This document shows, piece after piece, positions 34,810 to 45,598 of a DNA stretch of 64,000 bases. Origin of the DNA: Jaltomata sinuosa (lineage: Eukaryota; Streptophyta; Magnoliopsida; Solanales; Solanaceae). The translations under genes and the position numbers were made by a program. Each line of letters starts with the position of its first letter. Positions within the stretch are counted from its first letter, which is position 1. Location of the stretch: NCBI GenBank assembly GCA_003996215.1, contig QJPP01001944.1, positions 248,001 to 312,000 on the forward strand, written 5' to 3'. The notes under the pieces are model-generated. The model was not told where the DNA came from and searched no databases. It saw nothing but the letters and a program-made list of their open reading frames with translations.

Positions 34810-35845
34810 GAGCATGTTTGGCCTATCGGTTAAAAATTGTTTATTTTGAGAACCATGTTTATAAAATAGTTTTTCAAAAATGTGCTTTTGAAAAAAAAAT
34901 TAATTTTGGTTAATTCATCTAAAAAGTGCTTTTGATAAACACATTGTGTTTGACTAATCTTTTTTAAAAACTACTTTTGCGAGACAAATTACGAAAAGGA
35001 ACAGATATCAATGGACTTTTACTATTAAGATTATTTTATCGAGAGAAATTATTTCAAATATCTATTATAAAAATTTCAATTAAGTTTTTATTTTTATTGA
35101 ATTAAAAGATACACATTACAAATTTTCAATCAATTTTTATACATAGATACATAAAAAATATTAAATATTGATATAATATTAATATATTGATTTAATATAC
35201 TAAAAAAACATCAAGAAAAATCATGAATCTAAAAAATATTTCATAAATTAAATCACTACATATGAAAAAATTCACCACAAAAATAAGTAGTTCTTCATAC
35301 ATCACAAAAATTCTCAACGATTTCATCCCTAATTTTCTCACGCAATATCTCTATAGTAGTAAAAGATTTGCCCTGTATTTTGTTATTTGCATAAATACTC
35401 TAATAACATCTAATTGGTGATATTAAATAATATTGATGTTTATCACTTTTTTTTTTGTTATTATCCTTACCTATAAAAGTAAAACTTTAACAATGAGATA
35501 ACTTTATACGTAAAATAATATATATAAATTACAAAAAAATATTAAATAATATATATAAAATATAAAATAATAATATATAAAATATAAAATAAATAAAAAA
35601 TTTATGATGTAAAAATGAAGAATAAATTTTTTAAAATAAAACTTAATCAAACTTATGAGATATGCTAATTAATTAACAAAGGATATATTGGTAAATATGT
35701 ATAAATGCTAAGGATATTTTTTACTGCTTTTGCTTATATATAAAAGCAATTTTAGTAGTTTGTCAAACACCTCATTTTACCAAAAACTGTACTTTTTTCT
35801 CAAAAAAATGCTTTTGGCCTCCCAATCGCTAGGCCAAACAGGCTC
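34810..35845. mobile_element. MITE-like DNA transposon, 1.04 kb, TTA target duplication
   Basis: The left end GAGCATGTTTGGCCTATCG and the right end, in reverse complement GAGCCTGTTTGGCCTAGCG, form terminal inverted repeats. TTA flanks both sides (34807-34809 and 35846-35848). The three-base T-A-rich duplication suggests the PIF/Harbinger superfamily. The interior is AT rich with no transposase frame, so it is non-autonomous. Confidence 0.78.
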
Positions 35846-35848
35846 TTA

Positions 35849-38800
35849 ATTATATAAATATTTTTTAATATCATCAATTCTTGAAACTAGCAAAATAGTA
35901 TTCTACATTTTTTTTTATGGACACTTTTTCATTTATTTTTTAAAAAGTGGTAACACTTTTATATTTAATATGCGTTTGATCAGGCAATATAAAGCTTAAA
36001 TTTAAAATTTTGATTGAAATTAAGTTTTAGTCTATGATATTTAGAAAACTTTAAATTTAATTTAAATCATTATTAATTCAAATCTTAAATTCTCCTAAAA
36101 GTAAGATTTTCAATTCCAAGTTTGTGATTTTAATTTATAAAAATTTAACCCATAAATTTATATAGGTAAGAAAAGGCTCATAATTTTAAATTTTGAAAAA
36201 AAAAACACATGTTAGACGTAAAGAGATTGTTCGTATTATGTATAAAGATTATATTAAAGAATAATTAATACTACTATTGTTGATTTATTGAACCAGTGGA
36301 TCTATATAAAATTTTGTGTATTAAAAAATTATTAACATGTAATATATTGCAAACAGTTATTTATAAAAGAAATATGAAGATACGTAATTTATTAATGCGG
36401 CGGTTAGGATATTTCGATACATTATTTATGAACTATAGTTTGCTCATTTTTGAGATTGTATAAGAGTTGAGTAAGTTTTGATAGTTTTCACAAATTGTGA
36501 GATTTTCATGTTTATGAGAAAAATACAACTTTTAAAATCCAAATTATATGCCCAAATAAAATTTAAACTTCAAATCAAAACGGATTCTTAAAGGCTTTCT
36601 AATTTTGAACTTTTCACTTTTATTACTAATAATAACATACTCTTACACCTACCTATATAAATATTATACCATGTTATTACTATGACAAATTTTAATAATT
36701 TTTCTTTGAGAAAAATTGTGCCGGGGAAAACTCTTGCCTCCTATATGAAAGAAAATACTAGTCATGTTTTGGACAAATAACAGGGAATGAATATGTTCAT
36801 TTGTGCTTGTCAAGCTATAACAAATGTACTTGGACCTGTCACTGCACATGCACGTAGTGTCAAATCAAGATTCATCTGTAGTTGTCAGGAATTGTGAAGA
36901 AAATGCACTGAAAGAGTCATATGATATGCCTCAAATGGGCCACACCATGTCACTACCTAATTTTCCCTCAAATATTTGTCCTCTGCTGCCTGCTGATGTT
37001 GCCTGTTGCCTAAAAGCAGCTGAAGAATCTAGAACCTCTTTGCCAAATTTGATACATGCGTATAGCTTGCATGTTTTTTTTCTTTTTTAATTTAATTTTT
37101 ATTATGAACAAAATATTACAAAAGGGATGGTTACACCATCCAGCAAGTGTGACAGTCCACTCTTGCACAAAGAGGGGTTACCTCCAAATGATGAAACTAT
37201 CTAACGTAACAGATAACCCATTTAATTAGTGTGGGTTCATGTATCAGTTAGCATCATATCTTAGTTCAATCGTTATATCGATCTTGCAATATCTGATGCT
37301 TTTGATTATTTTTGCTACACGGCTCTGGATCAAATCAGTAAGCTATTGCTTCTCATTTCCTAATCTTTCAATATATTAATAGCAAAGATGGAATCAAGAT
37401 TTAAACTTTATAGGTTTTAGATTCTAGAATAATCACGGTAGGTATTAGTAACTGGATTTTGAATTTATTTTTTTATACATATTTAGTAATTTTCTTAATA
37501 TAAATATAAAATTTAATCTAAAGGCGATATTGAGTTCAGCCGAAGTGTCGAACCCAAGGAGTAGAGGTGGATCCATATAAAGCTTCACGTTTGGATTCCG
37601 GGGAATTCAGTTGCTCGTCCTCATATCTTATATGTGCATTAAAAAATCTACTAGCTTGACTAAACTTCACACAATTAGCTCTCCAGAGAGAAATAACTTC
37701 TGTAATGAAGCTAATGCACGAATCATTTCTCATTACACTTGCACTACTATTTCTCATGAATTACATTGGCTCGATTGTTCATATCGAATGTATCTACTCT
37801 TTTTGTTTCAATTTGTGCGGCCACTTTTCACTCTCAAAGAGTTTATTTGACTAATTTTTGAAATTAAATTGAATTAGATCAACTAAATAATTTAGAATTT
37901 ATAAAATTTATATATTGAAAAACTATACGAAAAGTACAATACCTTACAATTATTTTCATATCAATATGCTGAAAATAATATATTTTTTAATATTAATCAC
38001 ACTTTACATAATTTGAATCTCGAAAAATAAAAAGTAACTCATAAATTGGATAGAAGGAATATTATTTACCTTAGTCAAGGAGTTTTTCAACATCTGCATG
38101 TGTGAAAAATGAAAGTTAAAGAGAATGATGGAATAATATAATTAGTGAACATAATTCAAGGTTGACAAGTAAAAAGAACGCCTTCAAGCTATCCAGCCTG
38201 ACAGAGACTGATAAATCTTGAAATTTACTGAAACATATCTAATCCTAGACTAGAAAGAAGTTTTAGCACAACAACATAGACAAAAGAAAGGTAAGGCAAC
38301 ACCTTCCTCCCGAAATTTTTTTGTCAAATAGAGAGGAGAGTTACATGTAAAAAAGTGTTAATTAGACGACGTCCACAAATAGCAAATAGGTTTGTAAATA
38401 GGATCATAAATAATGAATATTAAAATAAGATACAGTAACAGTAACTTTCGAAATGGCACAACTGAATATTAATGGAATGTATTGTAACAACAATTCGTGG
38501 AACGACATAACTGAGGTAAACATTAAATATTGTTGTAATTCCATGAATATATTACTTTTTTTGCAAAAAATGAGTTCAAATGTTTTGAAAAAAAAGGAAG
38601 ATAAATAGCAATCTTGGTTTTTGAGAGGTGTCACGTCACTTTGTTTATGCCTAGGTTTAATGTATATATATATATATAAAAGGGATCCTCACAGACAGAA
38701 AAAGATTGCAGTCAGTTTGATAATGATCGAGTGACGATTGGCCAAATTTTTATAGTAGTTTAGCAACAATTAAAAAGCGTATAAGTTGTTGGTTTGAATT

Positions 38801-38933
38801 TGCTAGTTCGTACGGGACCAAGTACTTTATAAGACTATATAAGACTATAAAGCTAGGATTAGGAGCTCGGACAGACACTTAACGTTTTTCAAAGAAAATG
38901 ATGACACTTTTCGAAAGAAACATCTTCCATCCA
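35849..38933. other. AT-rich, apparently non-coding DNA
   Basis: No open frame over about 90 codons, and none has recognisable domains. The sequence at 36680-37090 is less AT rich and could be an old gene-flank fragment, but nothing supports a gene. A degenerate dispersed repeat is near 37385-37580 (TTCAGCCGAAGTGTCGAACC and GGTGGATCC). This is the longest part of the window without recognisable retrotransposon sequence. Confidence 0.45.
38661..38679. repeat. (TA)n microsatellite
   Basis: A short run of TA dinucleotides (about eight units). Confidence 0.85.
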
Positions 38934-39231
38934 TGTAAATATTATTCACTTAATTGTGGATGTTCATAACTTCAACGTGTAATTCTCTTTATGATTAGTA
39001 ACCCCCCATACCTCCACCAACTCCTCATTGATCATTCACAACCTCATAATCTTTTTGACTTTCTCAAAGATTAATGTCATGTTTATTGCACCCATTGATG
39101 TTGCTCAATGTAATACTATAAATAGATATTTTGAGGATGATGTTTAATACACTTGAATGAAAGAAGAAAGTTATCTATATTGTTCCTCTTGTCTTTATCT
39201 TTATATTGTTATTCTTGTTCTTGATTTTACA
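38934..39231 (+). repeat. Short copia-like LTR remnant
   Basis: A roughly 300 bp segment starts TGTAAATATTATTC and ends TTTTACA. It has a TATA-like CTATAAATAG near 39119 and a T-rich tail. It is directly followed by ACACGTTATTAGCACGA, which resembles the motif seen next to LTRs of some plant copia elements (CACGTTATCAGCACGA). Only about 70 bp of internal sequence follow before LTR F. The left boundary is tentative. Confidence 0.4.
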
Positions 39232-39318
39232 ACACGTTATTAGCACGAAGTTCACAAATGAAAGGTAAAATTAGTTTGACAACTAAATATACCGATCCAT
39301 TCCATCGTTACTAAAATT

Positions 39319-40506
39319 GTCACGTCCAAGGGACACGGGGTACGAGAATTTCGTTAAAATCTTTAGATTGGATTCGTAAAAGACTTAGTTAGATAAATTC
39401 AGAATGGTGAATCTTGGGGGTGGACTGAAGTCATCCCTCTATATCAAAAATTATTCCGCTATAGCAGCACTGTGGTAGCGGCATGCTGACCTCTATAGCG
39501 AGGAATCGGGAACAGTCCACCCGAGTTTTAGTTACCTTTTCTTTCTTCTCAACTAAAAATTAGAACGAGTCTCTATCCTAAAAATCCCTTAGGATTGCAT
39601 TAAGGCTCTAGAGCAATGGAGAGGAAGGAATACGCTTAGACGGGGTAAAACTCTATGTTTTCTCATAAATTTCACGATGAAAAATCACTAGAATGGAGCA
39701 AGGTTTGCAAGTTCATGTCTCCATAGCAGCTTCTTGATGTCCAGGTAGGCTAGGTTTAATTGAGTAGTAAGACTTGTGTTAGAAAATGTATGCATAACGT
39801 AAATGGACGAAAGAATGCATGTGTAGGCCTATGGGCTAGGTGCTTGGATGAATAAAACTGGTAGAATAGGGCTATGTGAATGAGATAGATATTCTTGAAA
39901 CTATATTTTTATGTTATTGATGTTGTCCTGTTATTCCTTATGCTTAGTTAATCGGTTAGGGAGCAAAAATAATTGGTTATGATGGTGTATTATTATTAAG
40001 CAGTTCACTATCGATAAATAATGTGAAAGCCTTATTTCTTCCTTAATGGGTGGATTGTGTGGTTCAGATAGGAGTTATAGTTAAGATGAAAAGTTAGGGG
40101 GTGACAAAGCTTGGATTAGAGGGTTTGAGTATGCATCCCAACTTGGGTAGTCCGAAGATTGTCCTAAGTAATGCGTGCCTTTAGTTTCTATATGTTATTC
40201 AGTTTCGAATATTGTTGTTGGTAGGAAGGGGTAGGTGATGGTTGAATTGTAGTTGAGACTCAATTTATTTGATGTGTGCATGTTAACTGCTTCTTTGTTT
40301 ACTTGTGCCATGCATGCTGTAAATATTAACTGGTTGAATAATATTGCAAGTGTTTAATCACTTGAAATGAGATTGTGTAAAAAGACTTATTTTAATGTGC
40401 AATGTGGTTGTGTTATCTCATATTGTAATTGTAAGTGCTGTGACATGAGTTGATATTGTGAGATGTACCGATAAAGGTCATTATCATGAAATTGGTGGAA
40501 CTCGGG
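39319..40506 (+). repeat. LTR F, left part (interrupted by element C)
   Basis: Begins TGTCACGTCCAAGGGACACG. It contains CTATAGCAG/CTATAGCG dyads (39455-39505) and the GGTAGGTGATGG motif (40224-40235) shared with the A/B/C LTRs. It is therefore a related long LTR. It stops where element C starts at 40507 and probably resumes at 63566. Confidence 0.6.
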
Positions 40507-42991
40507 TGTAATGACCGAATCTGTCATTATTTCAGGAATCACGATATCACAAAGTTTCGGGAATAATTTAAAATAATTTTTGAATTAATTGGAGTTAACG
40601 TGATGATAAATTTTAGATTTTTGGAAATCATCCGGGCTGACGTCACCCTGCTATAGCGGTATTTATTCTGTTATAGCGCTACCACTATGGCAGAAGGTCA
40701 TCCGCTATAGCGGGATGACGGGAGGCAGTTGCCTTACAACGCGAAATTAATAAAAGACTTCTCCTTCTTAGTTGGAAAACATACAAGGATTTCTCCAAAA
40801 ACCCTCGTAGGCTACTCCAAGGCTTGGGAGCCATGAGGGGGAGGGATTTCGGCTGAAAGGACGTGGAACAATAAATTTTGGAATCGTCATCTAGTCGAGA
40901 ACGCCTTCACGGAGCTGGAAAATACATCGTGCAGCTGCTCGGCATCCAGGTAGGCTTGGTTTTCCTTATTGAGTAAATTGATCCGTTTCTATTTTCTACT
41001 TATTGTATAGTTGAAAAGGAGAATTCATGCTTAGGCCTTCGGGCATGGAGTCTGGTGGACTGTAGTATTGGTTATGTATGAACTAGGATTTTGGTTGAAT
41101 CAGATTATCGTGCTGTCATGTTTCAGGTTGTAAGTGTTAATTGGGGTATGGCATAATGAGATAACTCGGGGACTAGAATGTCGAAAAGGTTTAGAAACCG
41201 GAAGGGCTTGGGAAATTAAACGACTATAAAAAGAAAAGGGAATTTCTGAAGATGAATTGGTACGCAAAAAAGGTAGACTAACTGGAATGGTTGAATTATC
41301 AATGTTAGGGAAGGACTCTCCCCATGTTGAATTTCGGTCCTAGAAGGAGGGTCATAATGGAGTGTTCCTATTGGTATGTATTAAGGGGGTGAATTGGGCT
41401 TAGTCTTCGAACGTGATTTAAGTTGAGTTACGTACCCGGAGTAAGGATAGGTGATGATTATTGATTTCTAATATGCATTATGTGTTCACGTACTATTCTG
41501 TAAGTAGTGTATGAGTTGCATATTTATGAAATGAATTGTGAATATCTAGTTGTCCGATAATCAGTCTTGTGAAATGAACTTCTTTTGTTTGCTTATTGGT
41601 TTTACAAGTATGTTTTTCATTGGTTGTGATTGATTGGACTTGTTTGACATTCATTTGGCTCGAGTACCATGTCTGGTACGGGAATAACTAATGGTTGGCT
41701 CGGGTACCATGCCTGGTATGAGTATACTAACGGTTGGCTTAGGTACCATGCCTGGTATGGGAATTTATAATGATTGGCTCGGGTACCTCGCCTGGTACGG
41801 GTTGTTTAATTTCATTATTGCATTCTTTCAAGGGTTCCATGAGTGGACCAGGGTGTGTTTCTGAACTGTGATTATGTGCATACAGTCCTTGAGAGGCCGG
41901 GGTCTCATATTGGATTGCGAGTTTGGTCTTGGTGTAGACCGGGTTGCATGCTTAGCACTTAGGTGGTTGTAGGGGGATCCTTGGTGGTTTCGGGTTATGT
42001 AAGCAGGGGTATATGTTGTTGTCATGGAATGTGTCAATGGTTGTCATCTGTTTACATGTGGTTGGTAAGCTAGAAGGAAGACTAGGAGTCTGGAATTGTA
42101 TGGCTGGTTAGTATTATCATGTTGGAGATTTATCTTAGGGACCTCTAAGTGGTCCAGAATACTTGTTAGTAGTACCAGGAGCATAATTGGTCTGGGCTAG
42201 CAGTTACTGGGTTGTTTCTGGGTGCTTAGTCATAAGGGTCGGATAAGGAAACAGAGTGGTAGACCGGGTCTGGGCTAGGTCGTTGGGCTAGTGTACAGTG
42301 ACTTGGAAAGTCTAAGGGTAAGGTGACTTGGGAAGTCTTAGCTATAAAGGTGACTCGAAAAGTCATAGGTATTTGGGGTAAAGCTAGAGAAGTAGATTTG
42401 GCAGCGAAAGAGTAGGGAGAGTTAATACATAATCCATAAGTAGATGGGTGTTGATATTGGGTTTGCATAAAGTTGAATGTTGGAGGATGGGACTACATTG
42501 GTTAAATTCATGCTTTTCCCTGATTTATTATATGATGGTATGAGCGAATTTGGGTCGATCAATGATGCCTACCAGTACATGTGTTTGTACTGATTCTAAT
42601 CTAGCTATACCTTTTTGGGGCATAGTCCGATTGCAGGGTTGGTGATATTTCATAGGTACAGGACGACGACAACCTTCAACAACTTCTACTCCTTGTCTCT
42701 ATGGTGAGAGCTGTGTCATCTTACTTTCCTTGTATTATTCTTATAGTAGCTCTTGTACCTGTTTAGACTAGGTCCTAGGGAGGGTGATTTAAAGTTGTAA
42801 AACTATTTTATTGTATTCTTCCTAAAAGAGGCTTCCTGAATAAAAGGTTGTAAAGGTTTTCGTGTATCAAACAGGTTTATTTCATGGTTTACTTCCTTTT
42901 CCGCATTTACCTATTATACGGGTGGTGAGGGTTCATCTATCTAGGTGCATAGAGTAGGCGCCCACACAGTACGGTAGGTTGGGTCATGATA
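40507..42991 (+). repeat. 5' LTR of element C
   Basis: Starts TGTAATGACCGAATCTG and ends GGGTCATGATA (family end TGACA with one change). It holds CTATAGCGG dyads (40640-40720) and four 41 bp GGCTCGGGTACC units (41650-41800). At 2485 bp it is about 160 bp longer than its partner at 61240, mainly because of extra repeat units. Confidence 0.85.
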
Positions 42992-42993
42992 GA

Positions 42994-43006
42994 TGGTATC
43001 AGAGCC
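42994..43006 (+). promoter_or_regulatory. Primer-binding site of element C (tRNA-iMet type)
   Basis: TGGTATCAGAGCC, a perfect match to the usual plant tRNA-Met primer site, three bases after the 5' LTR. Confidence 0.92.
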
Positions 43007-44030
43007 TAGGTTACCAGTCTCCCAGTACAAGAGCAAAATATCGAATACATTCCTGCTATTAGTGTGTTGACATCCACATCTAATCCTTGGGAATCTACAA
43101 AGCATTCTAGGAAACATTCCTTCTTTCATTCCTTTCGTGCGGTTCATTTACTTGCTTGTGTAGGTTGAGTTTAATTGGTATCTCTCAATTCTAATTGGTA
43201 TCCCGACAAGAAAAAGGATGTTTTTTGACTCCGGCAGTTGTGAAAACAAGCAAGAGGAGTTGGGACCGGAAAAGTTCCAATTGGTATCTGACCTGAGAGG
43301 CTGCGGTAAGACATGGATAATTGGCTAATGGCCATCCATGGGATGAATAGAGAGTAAGTTTATGTGACTTGATTTTCTTGTAGCCTAAGTTGAAATGTGT
43401 GTTCAGTGCTTGTATGACTTACTTGATTGATATATGATTAGTTGCCTGGCTGTGAATTTGTGGGTCGGAAAGTAGTCTTAATTTGAATTGGTATGATTGA
43501 TTTATGGTAAAATGCTATGTGCATGGAGTTAACATTTCATATTATTTTTAGAAAGAGACTCATCATTGGTTAAGATGGTGAGGGGATTGGATTTACGATT
43601 GTAGGGAAACTTTGGTTTCAGGACAGTCGGGACTTGATTGGGAACCATGAGAAGATTGGGATTATCCCTGCGGGATAGCGGAGAGGTGTTGTTGTGATTA
43701 ACTTTCTTCTGTGAATCTTTTACGATTGGTGATAATTGGATGCTAAGTTTTGGATTTGTGTTTTTCCAGGAATGGTCTTGGGGATTGTTTTAGACCATGG
43801 CGGGATTGACGGGGTTAGACAATGATAACCGGGAAGGAGATGAGTACACTTGCTGAAAATTTTAAAATTCTAGGCTGTTACCGTTAAGACTGCCATAGCA
43901 GGCCTGCATCGCTACGGCGATCCTGCTATAGCTGTATTTTTATCGCTACAGCAGTATCACTATAGCGGAGTGGCAACTGCTATAGCAGAAGGGTGGGGGG
44001 AAGAATGCCTGCCCTATTTTTCCCTGTTTT
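43007..44030 (+). other. Element C leader, non-coding
   Basis: An untranslated leader where gag would start in an autonomous relative. It has three AATTGGTATC repeats (43173-43291) and a palindrome cluster (43880-43990). The same leader type occurs inverted at about 25377-27294. No gag frame is present. Confidence 0.65.
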
Positions 44031-44269
44031 TCATTTCATTCCCGGGCCTTTAAAATGCAATAGTTAAGCTATAAATTGCAATGTGAAATAAGGAAATCAT
44101 CTATATAGCTAATATAATATGCATATAAGTGAAAATGTCTAAAAACTAGCATCCACATGCTTTAAATCGAGGTGGGAGAAGGAAAGGGAAATATAGTCTA
44201 AAACAAGCCCCAAATGGAGGCGAAACCAAAAAAGCTGTAATAGTCTTAATCACAGGGGAGGAGGAAGTC

Positions 44270-45420
44270 CTACACCTCATCATCTCTCAGGAAGGGGAAC
44301 TCCTGCCTGTCCTCGGGCTCCAGTTTGGGAAGCTCCTGACTCAGGGTGAGGCAAGAGAACATGACCTTGACGGTCATCCACATCCGGGCAAACATGCGAT
44401 CCCGGAAGCGTCTCTTCTTTTTCTCTTCCTCTAACTCCCTGCAGAGTGCAGCAAATTCCTGAGCGAAAGGGGGCTAGGTGGTACCTCTGGCAGCGGTGCC
44501 CTCTGTGAGCCTCCGATCCGCGACTAAAGTCTCCTCCAGTTGACGGCTAATAATCGGGGGCAGAGGCTGGGAAGGAGCGGGAGTGTTATCATCATCATCG
44601 TCAGCATCCTCAACCGACTACTTCATGCTTCATCCACCTTCCTCTTCTTCTTGGAAGAGACCACTTTCACTTAGAGAGGGTCGAATGGGTCATCCATATG
44701 TACCTCCCTATCAGTATGATCCACAGGCACCCCCAACTCACCTGCATAGCTCGGACACCAAACCCGGAAGATAAGGGCCCTTCCTATGACCTCGGTAGAA
44801 GTCCTTCCACTCAAAGATAATTTGGTCCCCCACATTCATGATGATCCCCTGCATAGAAAAAGCAATCACCAGGGCCCGGTCATAAGTCATGTCGATCTTA
44901 TTGCCCGATGGGTGGATCCTTTGAGACACCAAGTTGAGCTACTTCCTAGCTTCGACGGAGAAGTAAGCACAGTGATGCCCTCGGGACTGGCCCAGTAGAC
45001 CTGATCTCTACACTCCTCATCCACTAAAGTATACCTCAACTAAGTCATGTCCCAAAGCCAAAACTTAGATCGTATGCTTCATTGGAGACATGAGGCACTC
45101 CTAGCACCTCATTGATTATCAGAGAATCCACTGGAACATCTACACCATGGATTCAGATGGTGGGGTTGGGCTCATCCCAACGGATGGTGGGAAGGATAAC
45201 ATAAAACTCCCGCACCCAGCCTGTCTATGCTGGAGGGGGATCCACTAGCAAAGATTCCCAACCAAACTCCCAAATCCTGTGATGGAAAGTGGTTTCTTTT
45301 CCATCCACACCTGTCATTCCGCAGTCCCTCTCATAATAAAAGCGTACCCGGCGGATGACTCGGAATCTCTCCTGACAAGCATCGTCAGGGAACCTTACAT
45401 AATCATACACGGGATACTAT
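44270..45420 (-). pseudogene. Antisense gene remnant in element C: putative plant transposon protein-like domain
   Basis: Reading leftwards, one piece (45410-45225) gives YDYVRFPDDACQERF and HHRIWEFGWESLLVD. The next gives WVREFYVILPTIRWDEPNP and GVDVPVDSLIINEVLGVP. A third (44932-44738) gives NVGDQIIFEW and LPGLVSELCR. The end has MFARMWMTVKVMF and stops at 44272-44270. The motif order resembles the domain annotated as putative plant transposon protein, common in solanaceous repeats; that is recalled, not searched. At least two in-frame stops and several frameshifts make it a pseudogene. Its function in that family is not established. Its antisense position inside a gag-pol-less LTR element is the notable feature. 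Confidence 0.6.
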
Positions 45421-45593
45421 TCCTCAGCTATTGAATTGGTGAACCTGTAATGTAGCCAAGGGTGGGATTAGAACTCGATAAGGCATAAGGGATTAAGAAA
45501 AAGGGGAAATTTTTTTCTAGGTGTTATCCTGAGGAACTACTCTTTTGCGGTCTTCCGCCATAGAAGAAAAATATCCTCTATAGTGGGACCGCT
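45421..45593. other. Element C internal non-coding segment left of element D
   Basis: Contains a palindromic CTATAGTGGGACCGCTATAGC stretch at its end. Element D entered this motif, and its 5 bp target (ATAGC) is part of the palindrome. Confidence 0.6.
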
Positions 45594-45598
45594 ATAGC
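45594..45598 (+). repeat. Target-site duplication, left of element D
   Basis: ATAGC directly before the TG of the D 5' LTR; identical to 60279-60283. Confidence 0.88.

Noticed and set aside
36824..37090. 88-codon open frame in AT-rich DNA, possible small protein
   Set aside because: No homologue recognised, no signal peptide or repeat, ends in a poly-T/Lys-Phe run, and no support on either side.
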